Shown one piece after another: positions 1-6,503 of a stretch of 16,443 nucleotides of DNA. The stretch lies in contig JAPLON010000042.1 of assembly GCA_026400695.1 (NCBI GenBank), forward strand, positions 1 through 16,443, in the 5' to 3' direction. The position numbers and the translations under genes were made by a program. This stretch comes from Pseudomonadota bacterium (GTDB lineage Bacteria > Pseudomonadota > Alphaproteobacteria > Paracaedibacterales > CAITNM01). How positions within the stretch are numbered: position 1 is the stretch's first letter; the number at the start of each line of letters is the position of its first letter. The notes under the pieces are model-generated. The model had not been told where the DNA came from, searched no databases, and saw nothing but the letters and a program-made list of their open reading frames with translations.

Positions 1-374
1 GCTGCCAGGTTATTGGCAACCATACTGCGATTACTATTGCAGGCTCACAAGGCCACTTTCAACTAAATGTATTTAAACCGGTTATTATTCATAACTTACT
101 TGAATCAATTAACTTACTAGCTAGCGCTTGTGAAAGTTTTCAGGTTAATTGCATTGAAGGCATTCAGGTTAACCAAAAACAATTAGAAGAAAACTTAGAA
201 AAATCCTTAATGCTAGTTACCGCCCTAAACCCAATTATTGGCTATGACAATGCCGCTAAAGTTGCTAAAAAAGCACTAAACGATGACATAAGTTTAGCCG
301 ATGCAGCTGAAGCATTAGGTTTGCTGAACCGTGAAGAATTCAGCAAATATGTTAAACCTGAATTAATGGTTTAA
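1..374 (+). CDS. fumC: Class II fumarate hydratase, C-terminal part (5' end outside window)
   Basis: FumC is the oxygen-stable, iron-free cytoplasmic fumarase of the TCA cycle, converting fumarate and water to L-malate. Only the last 123 codons are present, read in frame from base 3 to a TAA at 372-374. The visible part matches the end of the family closely: a CQVIGNH segment, then GSQGHFQLNVFKPVIIHNLL, then SLMLVTALNPIIGYDNAAKVA, then the small C-terminal helical domain ending EEFSKYVKPELMV. The family usually has a few more residues after PE-x-MV, so this tail is slightly short, but the reading frame looks intact. The catalytic SS-loop and the active-site His lie upstream of the window. The gene converges with the broken gene on the other strand, 62 nt away. 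The identification is firm; whether the missing 5' part is intact cannot be judged. Confidence 0.96.
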   Translation, partial: CQVIGNHTAITIAGSQGHFQLNVFKPVIIHNLLESINLLASACESFQVNCIEGIQVNQKQLEENLEKSLMLVTALNPIIGYDNAAKVAKKALNDDISLADAAEALGLLNREEFSKYVKPELMV

Positions 375-387
375 CATATAGCGCATC

Positions 388-424
388 ATGAGTGATTCAC
401 GTGCTTTTGCTGTAAACCACTCAT
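388..424. repeat. Inverted repeat between convergent genes, possible weak terminator
   Basis: Between the fumC stop and the stop of the opposing gene, ATGAGTG at 388-394 pairs perfectly with CACTCAT at 418-424 across a 23-nt loop. An outer pair, ATATAGC near 376-382 and GCTATAT at 440-446, could enclose it. There is no clear run of T on either side, so it is not a canonical intrinsic terminator. Its place between convergent genes makes a bidirectional transcription end or mRNA 3'-end hairpin the simplest reading. The rest of the 62-nt gap shows nothing else. Confidence 0.3.
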
Positions 425-436
425 AAGCAACTATTA

Positions 437-1000
437 TTATGCTATATCATCAGGAGTTAATCTCCATTTTGTAAAATAACGCCTAAAAATTAACATTGTT
501 CTATGACCTAACTCAGGTTTAGGATGTGGCCTCCAGGCGCCTTCTGGTTTGAAATACTTGTAATATAAGGTGCAGTGGCTACTTTTTGAAAATTCAATTC
601 GTCCACCTAGTTGTTCAAAAAGCGGTACAAATTCCTTATCAAAATTCAAACCTGCACCTGTTGAGTAAGGGTCCCAAAAACTATCAAAATAGTCTCTCGC
701 TCTCCCACGCAAAATAGATTCACGATATGATGTACTGTGAGCACTTGCTGCTGTATTCTTACTTGCACCAGTTGCTGACAAGACGATAGATGCAGCTGAT
801 GCAGGATGATCCACCACAACAGCATCTTCTTTCTCTTCCTCAACAGGCTCTTGGTAAGGCGCACCTTCTGATCCAGCTGCAGATGCAGAAGTATGATTTT
901 CTACCATTACCATTGCTGCTTCCTCCTCGTCTTCTTCCTCAACCAAGCGATCGGGCGCACTTGTTGCTTCACCTGCTGCTACTCCAGCGGCAGCTGCCAC
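437..1000 (-). CDS. C-terminal fragment of the broken gene: Ala/Glu-rich linker plus HicA-like domain
   Basis: This open frame (187 codons from a GTG at 1000) is probably the 3' piece of the broken gene above rather than a separate gene: the frame stays open upstream of the GTG through a lysine-rich stretch to about 1060, and no Shine-Dalgarno is visible. Residues 1-90 are low complexity, Ala-rich with two acidic blocks. Residues from about 96 to 187 resemble the HicA mRNA-interferase fold (double-stranded-RNA-binding-like), with GGRIEF, then WRPHPKPELGHRT, then a final helix and LTPDDIA, comparable to the G-S-R-V-x-F ... HRPHP-x-x-E pattern of HicA toxins. No HicB-like antitoxin gene is next to it, so it is unlikely to be a working toxin-antitoxin pair. 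The HicA-like call is from pattern only. Confidence 0.45.
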   Translation of the reverse strand: MAAAAGVAAGEATSAPDRLVEEEDEEEAAMVMVENHTSASAAGSEGAPYQEPVEEEKEDAVVVDHPASAASIVLSATGASKNTAASAHSTSYRESILRGRARDYFDSFWDPYSTGAGLNFDKEFVPLFEQLGGRIEFSKSSHCTLYYKYFKPEGAWRPHPKPELGHRTMLIFRRYFTKWRLTPDDIA

Positions 1001-1052
1001 AGGCTTTTTTTTCTTATTCCTATTCTTCTTCTTTTTCTTTTTTGGTACTTTG

Positions 1053-1823
1053 CTATTGTTTTAGCTGCAGTATAATCTGAAGTCTTGTTTTCATATCAAG
1101 ACCATGTGGAATTCCAACCACCCTTCCCATTGGATCTAAAGAAGCATGCACTGCCATTCCAAGGCAGCCTGATCTTCTAAGCTGATCATCAATTTCTTTT
1201 TTTTCTACTTCCTTTTTATATGATCTAAAATTCTTCAATACCAATAAGTCAAGATTTAGATCAAAATCACCGGAAGTTTTGCCATCAAAAAAATTTTTTA
1301 AACCAGGTGTTGATTTTAGAAATGTTTTTGCATTCCATGATAAACCTCGTTTTTCCGCATGCGTATATAAAGCTTTTAGCATTAAACTTAAAAAGTGAAA
1401 GCGATCTATAGTTCCTTGCCTAATAAACATATTGAAATTTGAAAGCTTAGATCCTGGTATTGTTGATATAAAACAACAGCCCTTTACCTCATTTTGATCA
1501 ACTATTTCTCGTAAACCATCTTCTCTTGATTGGAGGTACCCTAAATAAGATGCAAATTCTTCCTCAAAAAAGATCAGAATCCCATCTTTCGAGATAAGAG
1601 CTTCGCGAGCCCTTATTCTATCTAATCTTATGCTTTCCAGGTTTCTTAAGGTATATTTCTTGGTAATGTTACACCACTCACTTGTTCCTTCAAGCGACAT
1701 ACTTTCAAAAAATGGATTGATCTCTACTGGTTGTTTTCCTTGTTCGATTTTGGCTTGTACCTCATCAGTAAAGGCCAACATATCTCGCTCTTTAGCTTCA
1801 AAAGCATCCAGAACACCAATCAT
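1053..1823 (-). CDS. Central fragment of the broken gene, unknown function
   Basis: A 256-codon open stretch begins at an ATG (1823) that is codon 46 of the parent gene. It is in phase with the signal peptide at 1958 and separated from it only by the TAA at 1872-1874. The upstream codons (FSAHGDEASLPPVYHE) read as normal protein continuing into MIGVLDAF, so this ATG is unlikely to be the native start. The segment is mixed alpha/beta-like and polar, has a charged helix near its end (KKEVEKKEIDDQLRR), and ends MKTRLQIILQLKQ at the frameshift point. No recognised domain. If translated from 1823 it would lack the signal peptide and stay in the cytoplasm. Confidence 0.4.
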   Translation of the reverse strand: MIGVLDAFEAKERDMLAFTDEVQAKIEQGKQPVEINPFFESMSLEGTSEWCNITKKYTLRNLESIRLDRIRAREALISKDGILIFFEEEFASYLGYLQSREDGLREIVDQNEVKGCCFISTIPGSKLSNFNMFIRQGTIDRFHFLSLMLKALYTHAEKRGLSWNAKTFLKSTPGLKNFFDGKTSGDFDLNLDLLVLKNFRSYKKEVEKKEIDDQLRRSGCLGMAVHASLDPMGRVVGIPHGLDMKTRLQIILQLKQ

Positions 1824-1966
1824 TTCATGATAAACAGGTGGTAGAGAAGCTTCATCTCCATGTGCAGAAAATTATCCAGCTTGACAATCAAGTTCTACAG
1901 AGGCACATGTTGCTATTGGCATGACAATCAGTAGTGCGAATAATAAGTGTTTTCTCATAATATAGT

Positions 1967-1971
1967 TCCTT
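1967..1971 (-). promoter_or_regulatory. Shine-Dalgarno of the broken exported-protein gene
   Basis: AAGGA on the minus strand lies 8 nt before the ATG at 1958. Together with the signal peptide that follows, it marks 1958 as the native start and shows that the TAA at codon 29 lies inside a real gene. The 72-nt gap to addA upstream shows no convincing promoter or terminator. Confidence 0.6.
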
Positions 1972-2030
1972 TTATCTTTACATTAGCAGACAAGCTAGCA
2001 CTTTTATGAAGTTTGCGCAATATTATTTTT

Positions 2031-4505
2031 TTAATTCTTGCTTTCGCGACTTTTAACTGGCCAATACCAAGAGCTTGCATGTGCTTCATGATCTAAACCA
2101 GCAACAATCAGGTGTTCCTTAGCACGCGTTAACCCAACATAAAACAAACGATTATGTTCGTGTTCTATGGCCTGTTGGTAATGATTTTTCAAAGCAGAAG
2201 TTAGCACCGTATCAGCAGATTGCGGAGGTTTTAAAAACCAAAACTTGGCAACTGGATCATACAAAACAATATCTTGTTTAAGATTAGGTTCGTCACCATT
2301 ATCAAGAATCACCACAATTGGCGACTCAAGACCTTTAGCTCCATGTACTGTAGAAATTCGTATTCCTTGCTCATCCATACCTGAAGAAGATAACTCTGAA
2401 ACATAAAATGGAGGGAAATCATAAAGGTGATTCACCAGATCCCTAATACCCAAATTAAGCAAATTGAAACGTTTAAAAACTTCGTCCATAAAAGCAAAAA
2501 GCGTTTCATCTTGAACGTTAAGGGCTTCATAAGCTATTTGGAAATAGCCATATGCAGAAGACGGAATAACCTGTAACAACTGATTAAGCAAACCTGCAGT
2601 ACTAGAATATTTTTCCTGTACTTGAGCCCATAAATCGCCACTTCTATTATGACAAAGATCAAATAGAGCATCCTCATCAATTGCACATACTGCCTGCATC
2701 CATGGACTTTTTAATAAGCCAGCCAAATTCAAATCGTTATAAGGCATTAAAAGAAATTCAACTATACTTAGCAAGTCTTGCACGACCAAGGAATTCATTA
2801 AATTCTTTGGCTCCTGCGCTGTGTAAGTGATTCCACGTTTATCGCAAATGGATGTAAGTTTGCTCATAAAGTTGCCACGCTTACGCATTAGGATCATAAC
2901 ATCGTTCCAACTTGCGTTACGTTTTTCGCATTCAAGATACAACCCATTAGAAATGAGGTGTTGCAAATGATCTATAACTTGCGTGCAAAGTACTTGTTCT
3001 TCTGATTCTTCATCTGACTCAGCCGCATTTTCAAAAATTGGCCAAGCATCAGTAACAAGTTTTTCTACCTTAACAAGTGGCAAAACTTCAATGCTACCTG
3101 CAAAATCATACCAAGGAATATGTGATACAACATTTTGGCTTAGGCCAGAGGAATTCTTGGCAAAAACTTGATCGACCAACTTTAAAATATTTTTAGCACT
3201 ACGAAAATTGGTAGTCAGATGCACATCATCCCATGGTTGGCAAATTTCCTTAAATTGTTGATGCATTTGTGCATACATATTAATATCAGCCCCTTGAAAA
3301 CTATAGATAGACTGCTTCTCATCACCAACCACAAATAGGCTACGTTTACTATTATGCTGATCAAATAATCCATTTACTAAATGCTCAATCACTTGCCATT
3401 GGGCAACGCTTGTATCTTGCGCCTCATCTACTAACATGTGATCAATTCTATAGTTCAGATCAAGCAACACCTGGTCAAAAACATCAAAGCGCAAAGCTTG
3501 CAAAGTGAATTCTATAAGATCATGAAAATCCCAAAGATTATTTTTCTGCTTAATGGTTTTATAATGATCACGAAAAAATTGTTGTAATTGCCAAAAATGT
3601 AGCGATTTTTGCAAATGGTCAAATCGCCTTTTTTTAGAATAATAATTAGCTAAATCTTCCCCGTAAATTTTTAAAATTAACTCTGCTTCAGGATATTGAT
3701 TTTGCAAATTCTTAGTTAAAATTTTACTGCGCACAGTTCCTTTTTGAGTAAGGAAAATTTGTGTAAATTCATGGTCTATTTCCACAGTTCCATCAGTAAC
3801 AATATTAAAAAGTCCTGTTAAATACTTTCTGAGGGTGTCATCAACTTTTGGAAATTCTGGACAACCAGCAATATCAAACAATACATATAAACGATCTTGA
3901 ATATCATTAAAGTCATAATTGTTAACCGTGTGCCTAGCATTGCTTAAATAATCAAACAAAACCCCATCACTATGAAAATTCAAGAATTCCTCAATAAAAG
4001 GAATTGCCTTGGAATTTTTCAATAAATCTTGAAAAGCCTGATGCAGATAGGTAGACTCCTCAAAATTTTCCATAACTCGCGGAGATGTTTTTAAGATGTC
4101 ACCACTAAATTGTCGTTGTAATAAAGTTTGACAAAAACTATGCACTGTTTGAATTACTACAGGTTGCCTTTGAATAACTTCGTTTAGAGAAATCGTTTGT
4201 GAAATATTTTGTTCATTTGGAACCTCACCTAATTCCACCAACTGTTTAGCAATTTCGTCTTTTGAAAGTTTAGCAAAACCAGCAATTCTTTTTTGTAAAC
4301 GCTGTTGCATTTCAAATGCCGCAGCTCTTGAAAAGGTAAGGCATAAAATACGTTCAGGATTAGCATCGTGTAAAAGTAGGCGAATAATACGATCAATTAA
4401 AACTTTAGTTTTTCCAGACCCAGCAGAGGCATTCACCCAACAACTAACTTTGGGATTACTTGCTTTTTGCTGCAAATTGTTAATTGATAAATTAGCCATG
4501 ATCAC
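2031..4505 (-). CDS. addA: AddA-type UvrD/PcrA-family helicase lacking the C-terminal nuclease domain
   Basis: AddA is the superfamily-1A helicase-nuclease subunit of the AddAB double-strand-break resection complex, the counterpart of RecBCD. All helicase motifs are present in order in the 824 residues: Walker A ASAGSGKT at 26-33, motif Ia LCLTFSR at 54-60, motif II LVDEAQD at 358-364, motif III VVGDEKQSIYSFQGA at 392-406, motif IV TTNFRS at 431-436, motif V IRISTVHGAKGLES at 715-728, and motif VI RLFYVGLTRAKEHL at 786-799. The protein ends about 25 residues after motif VI, where family members (about 1,100-1,200 aa) continue into a PD-(D/E)xK nuclease. Only 72 nt follow before the next gene's start, so no nuclease remnant is left. 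The open frame begins at GTG 4505, but ATG 4500 (MANLSINN) is the likelier start. No Shine-Dalgarno is clear. A generic UvrD-like helicase is the alternative. Confidence 0.85.
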   Translation of the reverse strand: MIMANLSINNLQQKASNPKVSCWVNASAGSGKTKVLIDRIIRLLLHDANPERILCLTFSRAAAFEMQQRLQKRIAGFAKLSKDEIAKQLVELGEVPNEQNISQTISLNEVIQRQPVVIQTVHSFCQTLLQRQFSGDILKTSPRVMENFEESTYLHQAFQDLLKNSKAIPFIEEFLNFHSDGVLFDYLSNARHTVNNYDFNDIQDRLYVLFDIAGCPEFPKVDDTLRKYLTGLFNIVTDGTVEIDHEFTQIFLTQKGTVRSKILTKNLQNQYPEAELILKIYGEDLANYYSKKRRFDHLQKSLHFWQLQQFFRDHYKTIKQKNNLWDFHDLIEFTLQALRFDVFDQVLLDLNYRIDHMLVDEAQDTSVAQWQVIEHLVNGLFDQHNSKRSLFVVGDEKQSIYSFQGADINMYAQMHQQFKEICQPWDDVHLTTNFRSAKNILKLVDQVFAKNSSGLSQNVVSHIPWYDFAGSIEVLPLVKVEKLVTDAWPIFENAAESDEESEEQVLCTQVIDHLQHLISNGLYLECEKRNASWNDVMILMRKRGNFMSKLTSICDKRGITYTAQEPKNLMNSLVVQDLLSIVEFLLMPYNDLNLAGLLKSPWMQAVCAIDEDALFDLCHNRSGDLWAQVQEKYSSTAGLLNQLLQVIPSSAYGYFQIAYEALNVQDETLFAFMDEVFKRFNLLNLGIRDLVNHLYDFPPFYVSELSSSGMDEQGIRISTVHGAKGLESPIVVILDNGDEPNLKQDIVLYDPVAKFWFLKPPQSADTVLTSALKNHYQQAIEHEHNRLFYVGLTRAKEHLIVAGLDHEAHASSWYWPVKSRESKN

Positions 4506-4737
4506 AAAAAATATTTGCTGATTTTAGCAGATTATTAACTTTTGTGTGATAAGGGTATTCCTCCCCCACCCCCACCCTATATAGGGAGGGCGGCCCACAC
4601 TCGGCCCAACCTACGCAACAGATACAACCATCCCACTGGCATCCGCTAAAGGTTTTACGAACGGACTCCATAAGGTTAAATCTGAAGAATGGCCTACTCT
4701 TAATCACTAATATAAACCGGTTGTACTTAATAAATAA
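4506..4737. other. Intergenic stretch upstream of addA with a GC-rich patch
   Basis: These 232 nt separate the membrane-protein gene from addA. The middle (about 4557-4670) is far richer in G+C than anything nearby. It contains C runs on the plus strand (4563-4567, 4569-4573, 4575-4577), a perfect 12-bp palindrome CCCTATATAGGG at 4575-4586, and two GGCCC copies a few bases apart. A 71-codon open frame on the minus strand from GTG 4707 overlaps the addA start; its Cys-, Trp- and Gly-rich product looks like translated noncoding DNA. The patch could be a decayed dispersed repeat, a small RNA, or the addA 5' leader. It does not match tRNA, tmRNA, SRP RNA or RNase P signatures that I can recognise. 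The ends are ordinary AT-rich spacer. Confidence 0.5.
4563..4586 (-). promoter_or_regulatory. G-tract cluster and palindrome, possible quadruplex or leader structure
   Basis: On the minus strand, the sense strand for addA, the order is the palindrome CCCTATATAGGG and then runs of three, five and five G separated by single T, with a further GG beyond. This allows at least a two-tier G-quadruplex about 60-90 nt before the addA start. Nothing similar occurs elsewhere in the window. A function in addA expression is inference only. Confidence 0.3.
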
Positions 4738-6474
4738 TTAATCCGTCTGAAATTTGCTAATTAGCGAAACAGCGTAAACAAACCCGCAAATAATACTTAA
4801 GGTACATGCAAGATAGGCCTCCTGAGGAACTGAGGAACTCACCAAAAATCCACCGTGCATAACTAGCGCAGCTCTTGCAAAACGCCTCAAATCAATATTT
4901 TTGTTAAAAGTGAAATAAATATTTGGAATTAAACCAAAAATCACAAAGTATGGATTGTATGCTATTTTCACTAAATTTGTTATTTCGTTAATATGCATAG
5001 GCATGGACAAAATATTTTTCAAATGGTTCATGTTCGCCAAACCAAATAAGCCTATGCTCAACCCCAAATAAATAAAACGCTGGCGCCCAAGATGTTTATG
5101 TAACAATAAGCAGCTAACTCCTGCAAATACAACTTGATTACACAAACATGCCGCAACCCATGCTAAACCATGCATGACTTTAAAATTACGTAAGTAACCT
5201 AAAAATCCAAATAAAAATAAAGGCATCCCCAGTATCAAAGAATCGTATAAAATATACCAAGAATGGTAAGCATGTAACCCCATTCCTCTTCTTCCAAGCC
5301 AAGGAGTTGTCAGCAATATACCCCAAATAATATATGTATGTGGTTCTTTAAAAAACTCTCTTAAAATGCGCAGTAAACACCACGCACTCGCCCAAAAACA
5401 TAGTATTGGTAACAAATACCCAAAACAACTAATGCTATAAAATAGTTTATTTACAACAAACCAGAGTGAAGATTGACCGGCATTGCTATCCCAAATACCT
5501 CCAAAAATCCAATTAGCCATGCTGTGCAAATCATTATAAGGAAAACTGCAATTTGGCCAATTTCCAGTCACGTCGTTATGGCTAATTCGTATAAATGAAA
5601 GGTCTGTCTGGCAAATTGTGACAAATGAAACGCCCAGACAAATAATGTGCTCTAAGAATTTTACAGATATCTCACGTACGTTTACCAAAAAAATTGCGGC
5701 AAGAAGAAGTAATAGGGGAATATACACAGCTAGTGGAGCAAGCTCTATATAAATCCAATTTAGTTTAGGCGAATGAATAAAAGGAAAGAAAAAAGTACTA
5801 CCAACATGATCTTTTAGGGTAACTCCATCTTTGTTACCAGTATGAAGCTTTATATCTTCGCCCTTTTTTTGTTCAAAAAAGATGCCTTCCGACCAATCAC
5901 TTATCCAGATAATTCCACGATCCGCCTTCTCTACCTTAATTGACAAAACCACTGGAACTGAAACAAAAGCATTTTGCACATTAACAGGAAGCCCCCAAAC
6001 ATAAGAGCTATCCAAAAATCTTTGACCAATCTTAAAGTCATATAAAAAACATTGCGCAGGAAGCCTGGAATAAGCCTTAGAAATTTCTGGTTTTTCAGCT
6101 TTTGGATTTTTTAAAAGTATATCAATCTGGTCAGAAAATTTTTCGTGAAGCATTTCTCCTAAGTCATTCGGAAAATCTTCATGTTGTTGAATGATTGCAC
6201 CATTGTACATGGCAATTGGTATAGTCTTAACCTCAATCACGGGCGATATGTAGTTAACATATGCTTTAGAAAAAACCCCAATCGCGAGCACTGCGTAACC
6301 AAAAAACTGGTAACGTTTGTTGGACGGTAATGTCCATACTAAAACCAAACCAATCAGGTATGTGAGGTACCAACGTGCACTCGCCAATGGCAAACCAGCA
6401 ACGTATAAACCAAAAACTGTGAATAAAATTGAATAGTTATATTTTTTACAAAAACCTGTCATGTCGTTAAACAT
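4738..6474 (-). CDS. Multi-span membrane protein of unknown function with a large soluble loop
   Basis: I do not recognise this 578-residue protein. The N-terminus has two or three membrane segments (about 14-32, 34-50 and 56-76). A mostly polar region follows at about 77-240, with Trp, Asp and aromatic residues (for example IIWISDWSEGIFF), probably a domain outside the membrane. From about 243 onward there are eight or more further hydrophobic segments, interrupted by a conserved-looking loop rich in Asn, Trp and Phe (HNDVTGNWPNCSFPYNDLH). The arrangement resembles membrane glycosyltransferases or polymer ligases, but no catalytic motif supports that. The gene lies 29 nt downstream of an MFS gene in the same direction and is probably the last gene of that operon. 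No clear Shine-Dalgarno precedes ATG 6474; the ATG at codon 5 is an alternative start. Confidence 0.75.
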   Translation of the reverse strand: MFNDMTGFCKKYNYSILFTVFGLYVAGLPLASARWYLTYLIGLVLVWTLPSNKRYQFFGYAVLAIGVFSKAYVNYISPVIEVKTIPIAMYNGAIIQQHEDFPNDLGEMLHEKFSDQIDILLKNPKAEKPEISKAYSRLPAQCFLYDFKIGQRFLDSSYVWGLPVNVQNAFVSVPVVLSIKVEKADRGIIWISDWSEGIFFEQKKGEDIKLHTGNKDGVTLKDHVGSTFFFPFIHSPKLNWIYIELAPLAVYIPLLLLLAAIFLVNVREISVKFLEHIICLGVSFVTICQTDLSFIRISHNDVTGNWPNCSFPYNDLHSMANWIFGGIWDSNAGQSSLWFVVNKLFYSISCFGYLLPILCFWASAWCLLRILREFFKEPHTYIIWGILLTTPWLGRRGMGLHAYHSWYILYDSLILGMPLFLFGFLGYLRNFKVMHGLAWVAACLCNQVVFAGVSCLLLHKHLGRQRFIYLGLSIGLFGLANMNHLKNILSMPMHINEITNLVKIAYNPYFVIFGLIPNIYFTFNKNIDLRRFARAALVMHGGFLVSSSVPQEAYLACTLSIICGFVYAVSLISKFQTD

Positions 6475-6503
6475 TTTAAAAGCAACATTTTAATATGGCC
6501 CTA

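Larger units (their letters stand above)
437..1958 (-). pseudogene. Broken gene for an exported protein with a C-terminal HicA-like domain
   Basis: Read from ATG at 1958, the frame begins with a classic signal peptide (MRKHLLFALLIVMPIATCA, likely cleaved before SVELD). It meets TAA at codon 29 (1874-1872), then continues open in the same frame through codon 301 (TAG at 1055-1053). The next frame is open from just before that stop to TAA at 439-437 and carries a lysine-rich run, an Ala- and Glu-rich linker and a HicA-like domain. The span of 1522 nt is three times 507 plus one base, so one extra or missing base in the A run at 1059-1062 would join the parts into a protein of about 506 residues. 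Two lesions in one frame argue for a decaying gene. Alternatives are sequencing errors, or independent expression of the parts from internal starts. I do not recognise the N-terminal 300 residues. Confidence 0.7.

Noticed and set aside
437..1000. HicA toxin of a toxin-antitoxin system
   Set aside because: No HicB-like antitoxin gene is adjacent, the domain sits at the end of a long exported protein, and the gene is disrupted.
1053..1064. Programmed ribosomal frameshift
   Set aside because: There is no canonical slippery heptamer or stimulating structure, and the same gene also has an early nonsense codon, so mutation or sequencing error is simpler.
646..1080. Open frames within the Ala/Glu-rich and lysine-rich region of the broken gene, both strands
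   Set aside because: Their products are Leu/Gln- or Ser/Phe-rich low-complexity shadows of the repetitive linker in the correct frame.
4492..4707. 71-codon open frame on the minus strand overlapping the addA start
   Set aside because: It is Cys-, Trp- and Gly-rich, has no ribosome-binding site, overlaps the start of addA and covers the GC-rich patch; it reads like translated noncoding DNA.
4506..4737. tRNA, tmRNA, SRP RNA or RNase P RNA gene in the GC-rich patch
   Set aside because: I looked for the conserved core sequences of each and found none; a less known RNA cannot be excluded.
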